Assembly: GCF_001279725.1 (NCBI RefSeq)
Contig: NZ_LGDE01000125.1
Span: forward strand, 1-64,000
DNA length: 64,000 nucleotides
Direction of reading: 5' to 3'
Source: Streptomyces sp. WM4235
GTDB lineage: Bacteria > Actinomycetota > Actinomycetes > Streptomycetales > Streptomycetaceae
Shown: positions 1-8,159 of the stretch, one piece after another
How positions within the stretch are numbered: the first letter of the stretch is position 1
How the letters are laid out: the number at the start of each line of letters is the position of its first letter
Position numbers and translations under genes: made by a program
The notes under the pieces: model-generated
Told to the model about the DNA's origin: nothing
What the model saw: only the letters and a program-made list of their open reading frames with translations
Database searches by the model: none

Positions 1-1
1 C

Positions 2-2050
2 GGCGGCGTCATCACCGACACCGACTGGCTCGGCTGGCGCTGGTGCTTCTACGTCGGCGTGCCCTTCGCGATCATCGCGCTGATCGTGCTCCAGAAGACC
101 CTGCACCTGCCCGTCGTCAAGCGCGAGGTCAAGGTCGACTGGGGCGGCGCGTTCTTCATCTCGGCCGCCGTGTCGCTGCTGCTGGTGTGGGTCACGTTCG
201 CCGGCGACAAGTACGACTGGATCTCCTGGCAGACGTTCGCCATGGTCGGCGGATCGATCGCCCTCGGGCTGCTGTTCGTGCTCGTCGAGTCCAAGGCCGC
301 CGAACCGATCATCCCGCTGCGCCTGTTCCGCAACCGCACCATCGCGCTGTCGTCGATCGCCTCGCTGTTCGTCGGTGTCGCGATGTTCACCGGCACGGTG
401 TTCTTCAGCCAGTACTTCCAGCTGGCCCGCGACAAGTCCCCGACCATGTCGGGCGTGATGACGATTCCGATGATCGCCGGTCTGTTCGTCTCCTCCACCG
501 TCTCCGGCCAGGTGATCACCAAGACCGGCAAGTGGAAGGCGTGGCTGCTCTGCGGTGGCGTGCTGGTGACCGCGGGTCTGGGCCTGCTCGGCACGATCCG
601 CTACGACACCGAGTACTGGCACATCGCGATCTTCATGGCGCTGCTGGGCCTCGGCATCGGAATGATGATGCAGAACCTCGTGCTGTGCACGCAGAACCAG
701 GTGGCGCCGTCCGACCTCGGGTCGGCCAGCTCCACGGTGACCTTCTTCCGTTCCCTCGGCGGCGCGATCGGCGTCTCCGCGCTCGGCGCGGTGATGGCCA
801 ACCGGATCACCCACTACGCCCAGGACGGGCTCGCCACCCTCGACCCGAAGTACGCGGCGGCCGCCGCCGGTTCCAGCTCCGGCAGCAGCATCCCGGACAT
901 GGACAGCCTGCCGGGCCCGCTGCGCACCGTCATGGAGAGCGCGTACGGCCACGGCATCGCGGACGTCTTCCTGATCGCCGCGCCGCTCGCACTCATCGCC
1001 TTCCTCGTCACGATCTTCATCAAGGAGGTCCCGCTGCGGACCTCGGGCGGTCTGGAGCAGGCCGCCTCGCCCGTCGAGGCGGGCCCGGGACGCGGCGACG
1101 ACGTCGCGGTCCCCGCGTCCGTGACGACCTCGGCGTCGCGGCTCGCCGAGACCGGCGGCGTAGAACGCACGGCGCGGAACGAGACCGCGACCGAAGCCGG
1201 ACCCGGCACGGACGACGCCGAGCCCGGGGCAACGCAGCAGTCGACCGTCGTCACCGCGGTGGCGACCGAAGGGACCGGTCCCGTGAACGGTGGTACTCCG
1301 GTGGGCGGTTACGTGCGCGGCTCCGAGAGCGCGCCCGTACCCCGGGCGGCCGTGACGCTGATCTCCCTCGCGGGACGCCAGCTGGGCCGGTCGGTCTCGC
1401 GTGCCGACGGCTCGTACGCCGTGGACGCGCCCGGCTCGGGCTCGTACGTCCTGATCGCCTCGGCCGACGGCTTCCAGCCGCAGGCGTCCACGATCGTGGT
1501 CAACGGCGAGCCGGTCGCGTACGACATCCTGCTGAGCGGTACGAGCGGGCTGAGCGGTCTCGTCCGGGCCGCCGGGAGCGGTGACCCGGTCCAGGACGCG
1601 ATGGTCATCGTGACCGACGTCCGCGGTGACGTGTTGGCGTCCGCGACCACCGGCGAGCAGGGAGAGTTCTCCTTCGTCGAGATGGTGCCGGGCTCGGTGA
1701 CCATCGCGGTGAACGCCCTCGGGCACCGCCCCGCGGCCCTGCCCGTCGAGGTCGGCGGCGCCGGCGTCACCCGGGTCGAGGTCGAGCTCAGCCCCGGCGC
1801 ACGGGTCCAGGGTGTCGTACGGGCGCCGCACGGCCCGCTCGGTGACGCGCGGGTCACGCTGATCGACACGGCGGGCAACGTCGTCGACACGGCGAGGACC
1901 GGCGCGGACGGCGCGTACGCCTTCACCGACCTGGACAGCGGCGAGTACACCGTCATCGCGACGAGCTACCCGCCGGTGGCCACGGCCCTGAGCGTGGGCG
2001 TGCGCGGTGTCGACGACCACGACATCGAGCTGGCCCACCCGGGCGAGTAG
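2..2050 (+). CDS. DHA2-type MFS exporter fused to three carboxypeptidase-regulatory-like repeats (5' partial)
   Basis: The frame is open from the window edge; 682 residues are visible and the N-terminus is missing. The first residues (GWRWCFYVGVPFAIIA) match the mid-protein segment of 14-helix drug/H+ antiporters of the EmrB/QacA type. About eight hydrophobic helices follow, up to about nt 1035. An acidic, Thr/Pro-rich linker (about nt 1040-1290) then leads to three beta-sandwich repeats at about nt 1291-1547, 1555-1785 and 1798-2035, each with a DGxY/GEF and G-Y/G-S turn pattern typical of CarboxypepD_reg domains. These DHA2 proteins normally end in the cytoplasm, so an intracellular place for domains usually found outside would be odd. 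The next gene carries the same domain type. Substrate unknown. The fold assignment is confident; the role of the tail is not known. Confidence 0.9.
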   Translation, partial: GGVITDTDWLGWRWCFYVGVPFAIIALIVLQKTLHLPVVKREVKVDWGGAFFISAAVSLLLVWVTFAGDKYDWISWQTFAMVGGSIALGLLFVLVESKAAEPIIPLRLFRNRTIALSSIASLFVGVAMFTGTVFFSQYFQLARDKSPTMSGVMTIPMIAGLFVSSTVSGQVITKTGKWKAWLLCGGVLVTAGLGLLGTIRYDTEYWHIAIFMALLGLGIGMMMQNLVLCTQNQVAPSDLGSASSTVTFFRSLGGAIGVSALGAVMANRITHYAQDGLATLDPKYAAAAAGSSSGSSIPDMDSLPGPLRTVMESAYGHGIADVFLIAAPLALIAFLVTIFIKEVPLRTSGGLEQAASPVEAGPGRGDDVAVPASVTTSASRLAETGGVERTARNETATEAGPGTDDAEPGATQQSTVVTAVATEGTGPVNGGTPVGGYVRGSESAPVPRAAVTLISLAGRQLGRSVSRADGSYAVDAPGSGSYVLIASADGFQPQASTIVVNGEPVAYDILLSGTSGLSGLVRAAGSGDPVQDAMVIVTDVRGDVLASATTGEQGEFSFVEMVPGSVTIAVNALGHRPAALPVEVGGAGVTRVEVELSPGARVQGVVRAPHGPLGDARVTLIDTAGNVVDTARTGADGAYAFTDLDSGEYTVIATSYPPVATALSVGVRGVDDHDIELAHPGE

Positions 2051-2057
2051 CCGGACC

Positions 2058-2121
2058 CCGGCCCGCGGGGCGCGCCTCCCCTCGGGGCGCGCCCCGAGCG
2101 GAGGCGCGCCCCGCGGGCCGG
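2058..2121. terminator. 64-bp near-perfect palindrome (terminator or cruciform)
   Basis: Positions 2058-2079 and 2100-2121 are perfect inverted repeats of 22 bp. The 18 bp between them (2081-2098) are themselves a perfect palindrome, with a single mismatch at 2080/2099. It lies 8 bp after the exporter stop and 44 bp before the YceI start. No T-run follows, as is common for actinomycete terminators. Confidence 0.7.
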
Positions 2122-2165
2122 CCATTTTCGAACGATCTCGACATGCTTGGCAGGGAGAAAACGGG

Positions 2166-2987
2166 ATGGGACTGACCGCACGGATCCTCACGCGCGACGG
2201 ATGGGCCGTGTCGCACGCGGTCGTCACGGTGACCGACATGACGGGCACGCAGGTGGTCCGCGCCGAGGCCGACGCCGAGGGAGCCGTACGCGACACGACC
2301 GCGCTCGCGCCGGGGGCGTACACCGTCATAGTCACCGCGGTCGGCTACGCGCCCAGCGCGTCGAGCGCGATCGTCACGGCCGGTGGACGCACCGAGGTCG
2401 GCAAGGTCGTCCTCGCCCGTCAGGGAGGTACGGAGCTGCCGCCGCCGGGGCCGTGGACGATCGACCCGGCGCACTCCTCCGTGGGCGCCGTCGCACAGCA
2501 CCTGGGCATCTCCAGCGTGCACGGGCGGTTCACCGAGTTCACCGGCCGGATCGAGATCTCCCCGGACGCGGTGTCCGCGTCCCGTGTGGAGGCGAGGATC
2601 GGCGCCGCTTCCATCGACACGGGCAACGACCTGCGCGACGGCCACCTGAAGTCGCCCGACTTCCTGGACGTGGAGACCTACCCCGAGCTCTCGTACCGCT
2701 CGACGGGCCTGACGCCCGCCGGGTCCGACCGTTGGACCGTGCACGGCGAGCTGACCATGCGCGGCGTCGTACGGCCCGTGGACCTGGACCTCGCCTACCT
2801 GGGCACCGGCGCCGACCCGTGGGGCGGCACGCGCGCCGCGTTCCGCGCCACCGCGGACCTCCACCGCGAGGACTTCGCGATGAACTACAACCAGGTGGTG
2901 CGGGCGGGCATCGCCGCCATCGGGACGACGCTGAAGGTGGAGCTGGACATCCAGGCGGTACAGGGCGAGTCGCTGCCGCGGGCGTAG
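2166..2987 (+). CDS. YceI family protein with N-terminal carboxypeptidase-regulatory-like domain
   Basis: 273 residues. Residues 1-85 form one beta-sandwich repeat (…TDMTGTQVV…APGAYTVIVTAVGY) like those at the end of the upstream exporter. Residues about 97-268 are a YceI domain: WTIDPAHSSVGAVAQH at the start, RVEARIGAASIDTGN in the middle and LKSPDFLDVETYPEL after it. YceI proteins are lipocalin-like and bind polyisoprenoid or other lipids. No signal peptide is visible, so a cytoplasmic location is likely. ATG 2166 was chosen because it follows AGGGAGAA at a suitable distance; an upstream in-frame extension runs through the palindrome and looks non-coding. The pairing with the exporter suggests a shared, unknown, lipid-related job (inference). 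Confidence 0.88.
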   Translation: MGLTARILTRDGWAVSHAVVTVTDMTGTQVVRAEADAEGAVRDTTALAPGAYTVIVTAVGYAPSASSAIVTAGGRTEVGKVVLARQGGTELPPPGPWTIDPAHSSVGAVAQHLGISSVHGRFTEFTGRIEISPDAVSASRVEARIGAASIDTGNDLRDGHLKSPDFLDVETYPELSYRSTGLTPAGSDRWTVHGELTMRGVVRPVDLDLAYLGTGADPWGGTRAAFRATADLHREDFAMNYNQVVRAGIAAIGTTLKVELDIQAVQGESLPRA

Positions 2988-3137
2988 CGGGCAACGCCCG
3001 CCGTCTCCGAGCGCGCCCCTCTCGCCCGGCGGGCCCGCGTCCGGCCGCGCAGCGGGTGCGCGGTACGCCCGGATGGGGGAAGCTGATCAGGGCTACGGCA
3101 GTACCGATGTCGGGACGGCCCGGTCAAGGAGGGTCTT

Positions 3138-3611
3138 GTGGTCACTTCAGGAGACGGCGGGCTCACTCCCGCAACGCCCCGGGCCGGGGTCAGGACGGCC
3201 ACCCTGCTGTGCGCGGCCGCCGCCCTCGTGGCGGGCGCCGTGCCCGCTTCCGCGCAGACGCGCGCCGCACCGGAACCCCTCGTGGTGCTCGACTGCTCCA
3301 ACGAGGCCCAGGTGCGGCCCGAGGACTACCTGCTGGCGTGCGGTGACGGCAACAGCCGCCTCGTACGACTCGACTGGGAGGACTGGGGCCCGAAGACCGC
3401 CACGGCGACCGGCACCAACATGGTGAACGACTGCCGCCCCTACTGTGCGGCCGGTCGGTTCCACCCCCACCCGGTGACCGTGACCTTCAGCAATCCCAAG
3501 CCGTGGCCCGCGCACCCCGAGGTGCAGCGGTTCACCACGGTCCGGCTCCTCTACACCGACACCGTGCCCTCCCCCATTCCCAAGGACGTCACGTACAAGC
3601 TCTTCTACTGA
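3138..3611 (+). CDS. Small secreted protein of unknown function
   Basis: 157 residues. Start GTG 3138 lies 4 nt after AAGGAGGG. The N-terminus has a positively charged part, a hydrophobic core (LLCAAAALVAGAV) and an ASA-Q cleavage site near residue 40, so secretion is likely. The mature part has five cysteines (including LDCSN, LLACGDG and NDCRPYCAAG) and ends in KLFY. It resembles short secreted proteins common in Streptomyces, but no function is recognised. It stands alone between the YceI gene and the DUF2252 gene. Confidence 0.8.
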   Translation: MVTSGDGGLTPATPRAGVRTATLLCAAAALVAGAVPASAQTRAAPEPLVVLDCSNEAQVRPEDYLLACGDGNSRLVRLDWEDWGPKTATATGTNMVNDCRPYCAAGRFHPHPVTVTFSNPKPWPAHPEVQRFTTVRLLYTDTVPSPIPKDVTYKLFY

Positions 3612-3778
3612 GCGGGTCCGGGCGTGAGCACGGTGGCGAAGGCCGCACGGGCGCGGAGCCGACGGATCATTCGCGGACACCGGGGACACACGGGGACACA
3701 CGGGCGCGGAGCCGATGTCGGAGCGCCGCGCCCGTACCGGGAGACGGCGACCCAGAGGCGGCCTGGAGGTTCACAGCG

Positions 3779-5206
3779 ATGACGAAGCGTAAGGCGACCT
3801 CGAAGACGGCCGGCGCCGGACCGCCGCTCTCGGCCGAGGACCGCGTGGCCCTCGGACGGGCCGCACGGCGGCGGACGCCCCGTTCCGCACACGGCGAGTT
3901 CGACGCGTCCGCGGATCGGACGGACCCGATCGACGTGATCGAGCGGCAGTCCGCCACCCGGGTGCAGGAACTCGTACCGCTCCGCTACGGGCGGATGTCG
4001 CAGTCGCCGTTCCGGTTCTACCGCGGTGCGGCGGCCATCATGGCGGGCGATCTGGCCCGCACACCCGATTCCGGTATCCGCGTCCAACTCTGCGGGGACG
4101 CTCACCTGTTGAACTTCCGCCTGCTGGGCTCCCCGGAGCGGAACCTGCTCTTCGACATCAACGACTTCGACGAGACGCTGCCCGGTCCGTGGGAGTGGGA
4201 CGTCAAGCGGTTGGCCGTCAGCCTGGTGATCGCCGCGCGGGAGAACTCCTTCACCGACGACGAGTGCGCCGCGATCGTACGGGCCGGGGTGCGGTCCTAC
4301 CGCGAGCAGATGCGCCGCTTCGCCGCCATGCGCACCCTCGACGTCTGGTACGCGCGGGTCGACGAGGCGCAGCTCCAGACGGTGGCGGCCGGCGCGCTGC
4401 ACACGCGCGGTCGCAAGCGCGTCTCCGCGGAACTGTCGAAGGCACGGGGGCGCGACAGCATGCGGGCCTTCGAGAAGCTCACCGAGGTCGTCGGGGGCGA
4501 GCGCCGGTTCGCCGCCGCTCCACGACTGATCACGCCGGTCTCCGAGCTGATCCAGGACAAGGAACGCGCCGCGCTCGAAGACGAGATCCGCGGCCTGGTC
4601 AGGGAGTACGGCGACAGCCTCACGCCCGACCGGCGGCACCTCCTGGAGCAGTTCCGCGTCGTGGACATGGCGCGCAAGGTGGTCGGTGTCGGCAGTGTCG
4701 GCATGAGGTGTTGGGTCGTGCTGCTGTTGGGCCGGGACGACGAGGACCCGCTCATCCTCCAGGCCAAGGAGGCGGGCGAATCGGTGCTCGCCGCGCACGC
4801 CGGTGGGAGCGAGTTCGCCACGCAGGGGGAACGCGTGGTCGCCGGGCAGCGGCTGATGCAGGCCGCCGGGGACATCTTCCTCGGCTGGCAGCAGGTCCAC
4901 GGCATCGACGGCCGGCGCCGGGACTTCTACGTACGTCAGTTGCTGGACTGGAAGGGGATCGTGGACCCGTCGCAGATGGTGCCGCGCGGCATGAAGGTCT
5001 TCGCCGAGCTGTGCGGAGTCACCCTCGCGCGGGCGCACGCCCGCTCCGGCGACCGGATCGCCATCGCCTCGTACCTGGGCCGGCGCGACGTCTTCGACCG
5101 TGCGGTCCTGCGCTTCGCGGAGAGCTACGCCGACCTGAACGAGCGGGACTACGCCCACCTCACGGAAGCGATCGCCGCGGGCCGCGTCTCGGCCGTATCG
5201 GCGTGA
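3779..5206 (+). CDS. DUF2252 family protein (kinase-like fold, function unknown)
   Basis: 475 residues, normal for the family. ATG 3779 follows GGAGG at 3765-3769. Family marks are MSQSPFRFYRGAA (about 73-85), CGDAHLLNF (105-113), FDINDFDETLPGPWEWDVKR (about 125-144) and a late DFYVRQL/DWKG block. The GDAH and NDFDE motifs recall the catalytic regions of aminoglycoside-phosphotransferase-like kinases, but no substrate is known for DUF2252. It is convergent with the flavoprotein gene, whose stop lies 23 bp away. A 17-bp direct repeat (3646-3662 and 3699-3715) lies upstream. Confidence 0.9.
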   Translation: MTKRKATSKTAGAGPPLSAEDRVALGRAARRRTPRSAHGEFDASADRTDPIDVIERQSATRVQELVPLRYGRMSQSPFRFYRGAAAIMAGDLARTPDSGIRVQLCGDAHLLNFRLLGSPERNLLFDINDFDETLPGPWEWDVKRLAVSLVIAARENSFTDDECAAIVRAGVRSYREQMRRFAAMRTLDVWYARVDEAQLQTVAAGALHTRGRKRVSAELSKARGRDSMRAFEKLTEVVGGERRFAAAPRLITPVSELIQDKERAALEDEIRGLVREYGDSLTPDRRHLLEQFRVVDMARKVVGVGSVGMRCWVVLLLGRDDEDPLILQAKEAGESVLAAHAGGSEFATQGERVVAGQRLMQAAGDIFLGWQQVHGIDGRRRDFYVRQLLDWKGIVDPSQMVPRGMKVFAELCGVTLARAHARSGDRIAIASYLGRRDVFDRAVLRFAESYADLNERDYAHLTEAIAAGRVSAVSA

Positions 5207-5229
5207 CCGGTCCGTCGTGCGTCCGGGCC

Positions 5230-5763
5230 CTACGGCCGGTGCTCGTCGACGACGTCCAGCGCTGCGGCCCACGGGTACGCACGCTTCTCTCCCGGCGCGT
5301 TCGGCTCGAAAAAGCCGGGCCCGTACAGCACCCGGACTCCAGCGGTGCGCAGCGTCTCCAACGACAGCGGGAACTGCGGGTGCTGCGCGTATGCACTGTT
5401 CACGCACGGCACGACCGTCAGCGGGATGCCCTTGCCGATGGCCTCCGCGACGAACCCGACCAGCCACGTCCCGGTGATCCCGAGCGCCCACGAGTTGATC
5501 GTGTTCATCGTCGCCGGGGCCACGAGCACCGCGTCCGCCGGTGGCCACACGTCCGGGTGACCGGGCTTCTTGTACCGCGAGCGCACCGGGTGTCCGGTCA
5601 GAGCGGCCAGTCCGTCGAGGCTGTCCTCCAGCCACTCGGCGGCCGTCGGCGTCAGTCCGAGGCACACGTCCCAGCCGTGGGCTTGTGCCTCCTCGACCAC
5701 GCCGGCGATGTCGAAGACGGGCGGGGCGGCCGAGCAGAGCAGGTACAGAGTCCTCGTCGTCAT
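5230..5763 (-). CDS. Flavoprotein of the HFCD/phosphopantothenoylcysteine-decarboxylase type
   Basis: 177 residues. The N-terminus (LYLLCSAAPP) is an FMN-binding strand-loop. APATMNTINSWALGI (about 84-98) matches the PASANT-type motif of homo-oligomeric flavin-containing Cys decarboxylases. GIPLTVVPCVNSAY and a late PGFFEPNAPG segment fit the family. The protein is shorter than CoaBC and lacks a CoaB-like domain, so it is not the CoA enzyme. It is divergent from the XRE regulator at 5878, a gene pairing common in Streptomyces. The substrate is unknown. A TAGGGT box lies 8 nt before the ATG, and no clear Shine-Dalgarno is seen, so the mRNA may be leaderless. Confidence 0.85.
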   Translation of the reverse strand: MTTRTLYLLCSAAPPVFDIAGVVEEAQAHGWDVCLGLTPTAAEWLEDSLDGLAALTGHPVRSRYKKPGHPDVWPPADAVLVAPATMNTINSWALGITGTWLVGFVAEAIGKGIPLTVVPCVNSAYAQHPQFPLSLETLRTAGVRVLYGPGFFEPNAPGEKRAYPWAAALDVVDEHRP

Positions 5764-5771
5764 GGTCCCCG

Positions 5772-5777
5772 ACCCTA
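5772..5777 (-). promoter_or_regulatory. Candidate leaderless -10 box (TAGGGT) of flavoprotein gene
   Basis: TAGGGT ends 8 nt before the ATG at 5763, the spacing expected if transcription begins at or next to the start codon. Confidence 0.45.
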
Positions 5778-5877
5778 CGCAACCGCCCCCGATCCGTGAG
5801 GAGTCGGGGCGATCGGAGACCTGGCGTGCTGTACGCGGGTAACGTCCTTGATGCCGAGTCTTGGACGGAGAACCAGT

Positions 5878-7053
5878 ATGCCTCTACCCGACGATGACCA
5901 CACCGGTTCCCGGATCCGGGAACAGCGGCGCCTCGCCCGCCTGACGCAGCGCGAGTTGGCCGATCGGATCCCGTACAGCCTCAGCCTCCTGAACCAGGTC
6001 GAGTGCGGAGCACGCCCCGCGACTCCCGGCTTCGTGGCGGCCGTGGCCCACGCACTGCGGATGGACTCGTCCAAGCTGACAGGACCCGCCGCAGTGACCG
6101 CACTCCCCGCCGACCGGCTCCTCGCCTTGGTCGCCCCGATCCGGGAAGCCCTCGACCGGTTCGACCTCGGACCGAACCCCGACCTCACCACCGTCCGCCC
6201 GACGTCGGTCCTGATCGCCGAGGCAGAAGCCCTCTGCCGGCAGGTCCGCGCGACGCACCTCCGTGCGGCGGCGAAGGCACTACCCGCACTGCTCGTCGAG
6301 CTGACGCATACGGTCTGGACGGCCCCGTCCACCGACGTGTGGCGTGGGCTGGCGTCCGGGTACCGCACCGCCCACGACATCGCCCTGAAGCTGGACTACC
6401 CGGACCTCGCGCGCATCGCCCTGGACCGCATGGAATGGGCTGCGGGCCGTGCCTCCGACCCGTGCATCGAGGCGGTGCAGCGGTACAAGCGGGCGACGCT
6501 GTGGCGGTGCGCCACCTCGGCTCCGCTCATCGCGACGGGGCACGCCTTGCTCGCCGGGGAGACGAGCCGCGAGGCCCTCGCCGTAACCGGGCAACTGCAT
6601 CTTGGCCTGGCGACGGTGGCCGCGAAGAACGAGGACGCGGGTGCTGTCCAGACCCACCTGACTGCCGCACGGGAGATGGCCGACCGCGTCGGCGGCGAAG
6701 CCGGGGAGGTGCACTGGCTGTCCTTCGGCCGGGTCAACGTGCGACTGCACGAGCTGGGCACGGCGATCGCGATGAGCGACTTCGACGCGGCCCTCGGTCG
6801 GGCCCGCACGATCAGGCTGCCGGACTCGACGCTGACGTCACGCCGGGCCCGGTACCTCGTGGACCGCGCGCTCGTCGAGATGGAGGCCGGCTCACCGAGG
6901 ACGTCCCTCCGGTTCCTGGCCGAAGCGCGGAAGGTGGCGCCGGAGCAGACGCGGCACCTGCCGGGGACCCGCGCGACGATTCGCGGGCTGGTGCACATGT
7001 CTCGACGGGCACCGGACAGCTTGGGCGGAATGGCCCGTTGGGTGGGGTTGTAG
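5878..7053 (+). CDS. XRE-family helix-turn-helix transcriptional regulator
   Basis: 391 residues. The HTH covers about residues 8-65 (IREQRRLARLTQRELADRI and LLNQVECGARPATPGFVAAV). The remaining ~320 residues are helical and repeat-like, as in large Streptomyces XRE regulators with TPR-like sensor regions. ATG 5878 is chosen over TTG 5848 because it follows a GGAG and removes an unusual N-terminus. It is divergent from the flavoprotein gene and followed by a perfect inverted repeat (7055-7072) and an operon of tiny genes, which it probably controls (inference). Confidence 0.88.
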   Translation: MPLPDDDHTGSRIREQRRLARLTQRELADRIPYSLSLLNQVECGARPATPGFVAAVAHALRMDSSKLTGPAAVTALPADRLLALVAPIREALDRFDLGPNPDLTTVRPTSVLIAEAEALCRQVRATHLRAAAKALPALLVELTHTVWTAPSTDVWRGLASGYRTAHDIALKLDYPDLARIALDRMEWAAGRASDPCIEAVQRYKRATLWRCATSAPLIATGHALLAGETSREALAVTGQLHLGLATVAAKNEDAGAVQTHLTAAREMADRVGGEAGEVHWLSFGRVNVRLHELGTAIAMSDFDAALGRARTIRLPDSTLTSRRARYLVDRALVEMEAGSPRTSLRFLAEARKVAPEQTRHLPGTRATIRGLVHMSRRAPDSLGGMARWVGL

Positions 7054-7054
7054 T

Positions 7055-7072
7055 ACTCACAAATCTGTGAGT
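7055..7072. promoter_or_regulatory. Inverted repeat ACTCACA-N4-TGTGAGT, candidate operator
   Basis: Perfect 7-bp arms with a 4-bp centre, placed just after the XRE regulator's stop and 66 bp before the first of four small genes. An AT-rich patch in a GC-rich region fits an operator overlapping a promoter. The XRE protein next door is the obvious candidate to bind it (inference). Confidence 0.5.
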
Positions 7073-7137
7073 GTTCACGCCTTGCCGGTCCGTCAGGCTG
7101 GGGTCACCACCCGCTGACCACGGTAAGGAGCACGAGC

Positions 7138-7371
7138 ATGGCGGTACGCGAGCAGGCGCGACCGGACGAGGCGTTCAACCACGTCGACCACCCGCTGCTG
7201 CACAGGCAGGTGCGAGACCGGAAGACGGACCGCGAGGGCACGCTGATGGCGGTACTCCGTGACCCTGTCGGCACCGTGTCCGGGCGGCAGCAGTACGCGC
7301 GGACCGCGTACATCCGCGACGACAGTGGCGTGGAGTTCACCGCGGCGCCCGGCGACGTGGAGCCGGCGTGA
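7138..7371 (+). CDS. Small conserved protein, first gene of XRE-linked operon
   Basis: 77 residues, rich in charged and polar residues, with no signal or membrane segment. AAGGAG at 7124-7129 supports ATG 7138. The C-terminal half (RQQYARTAYIRDDSGVEFTA) looks like a short beta-rich module. Its stop codon overlaps the next start by GTGA, indicating translational coupling. Streptomyces genomes hold many such small genes beside XRE regulators. No function is known. Confidence 0.72.
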   Translation: MAVREQARPDEAFNHVDHPLLHRQVRDRKTDREGTLMAVLRDPVGTVSGRQQYARTAYIRDDSGVEFTAAPGDVEPA

Positions 7372-7529
7372 GCGCCGTCGGGCAGATCTGTGTCCGCTGT
7401 GACCGGATCATCCGCGCGGGTGGGGTGGAGACCATTCCGCATTCCGCCTCGGGTGCCCGTCCGTCGACCTGGGCACATGACATCCGCGACCCGGCTTGCC
7501 GGCCCGTCACGGATGCGACGCGCCGGTGA
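7368..7529 (+). CDS. 53-residue Cys-containing small protein
   Basis: GTG 7368 overlaps the previous stop (GTGA) and the frame runs to TGA 7527-7529. The product contains CVRC near the N-terminus and a later ACRP, so a small metal-binding knuckle is possible. It overlaps the next gene by GTGA as well. Good codon bias and two-sided coupling support it as real. Function unknown. Confidence 0.6.
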   Translation: MSAVGQICVRCDRIIRAGGVETIPHSASGARPSTWAHDIRDPACRPVTDATRR

Positions 7530-7609
7530 GCGACGAACGCGCACGTCAACTCGGGTACGTCCTTGTCGCGCTCGGCTTCCTCGCCGCCATCGTCATCGGC
7601 ACGCACTGA
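7526..7609 (+). CDS. 27-residue single-pass membrane microprotein
   Basis: GTG 7526 overlaps the preceding TGA (GTGA), and the frame ends at TGA 7607-7609. A polar N-terminus (VSDERARQLG) is followed by a hydrophobic stretch (YVLVALGFLAAIVIG) long enough for a short transmembrane helix. It is the third of four genes in a row. Coupling and the clean topology argue that it is translated, but the small size leaves doubt. Confidence 0.5.
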   Translation: MSDERARQLGYVLVALGFLAAIVIGTH

Positions 7610-7635
7610 CCGTCCTTCACTCTCAGGGAGAACGC

Positions 7636-8130
7636 ATGTCCACTCCGCACCCGGTCCCTCCGCCGTGCACCAGCAAGCAGGGGGACCCCAAGCCGGCTGT
7701 CACCGGTACGACGCTGCTCGCGCCGGTGACACCGCGGGCGCTGCTGACCGACGCTCAGTTCAACGGCGTGATGCACACCGTCCTCGACAACAACCCGGGC
7801 ATGGAGCCCGAGCCGGCCGGCAGGATCGTGGTCGACGCGCTGGCGTCCCTGGCTGTCGCGGCCCGCACCCCACAGGGCCTCGTGCCGTCCCGTGTCGTGG
7901 ATGAGGGCTGGCACGCGCTCATCCTGCACACCCACCTGTACCAGGCTCTGTGTATGGGCCTCGGCGGCTTCGTTCACCACGTGCCGGAGCGTCCGGATCC
8001 CGGCGCCCGCTCGCACGGCGACGTCGAGCGCACGGTCGCGGCGATCGAGGCGGCCGGCTATTCGGTGGACGCGGACCTGTGGCACGGCGCCCCGGCCGAT
8101 CCCGGCCAAGTCAGCCAGTCGCTCATCTGA
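7636..8130 (+). CDS. Conserved protein with WHxxIL/HH motif (glycine-rich-domain-like)
   Basis: 164 residues. ATG 7636 follows AGGGAG at 7625-7630. The core DEGWHALILHTHLYQALC…GGFVHHVPE resembles the conserved His-rich core of plant and actinobacterial 'glycine-rich domain' (DUF1399-like) proteins. In the full plant proteins this lies in a larger chain; here it stands alone. It ends the small-gene operon. The assignment is by motif only and the function is unknown. Confidence 0.72.
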   Translation: MSTPHPVPPPCTSKQGDPKPAVTGTTLLAPVTPRALLTDAQFNGVMHTVLDNNPGMEPEPAGRIVVDALASLAVAARTPQGLVPSRVVDEGWHALILHTHLYQALCMGLGGFVHHVPERPDPGARSHGDVERTVAAIEAAGYSVDADLWHGAPADPGQVSQSLI

Positions 8131-8159
8131 AACGCCGGCGGCGATATGGGCATCCCGTA

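Noticed and set aside
3646..3715. A 17-bp direct repeat as a possible mobile-element end
   Set aside because: The copies are 53 bp apart with no gene between them; a local slippage duplication is more likely.
3605..5782. A 725-codon frame antisense to DUF2252 and spanning the flavoprotein
   Set aside because: It overlaps two well-supported genes and has low-complexity shadow composition.
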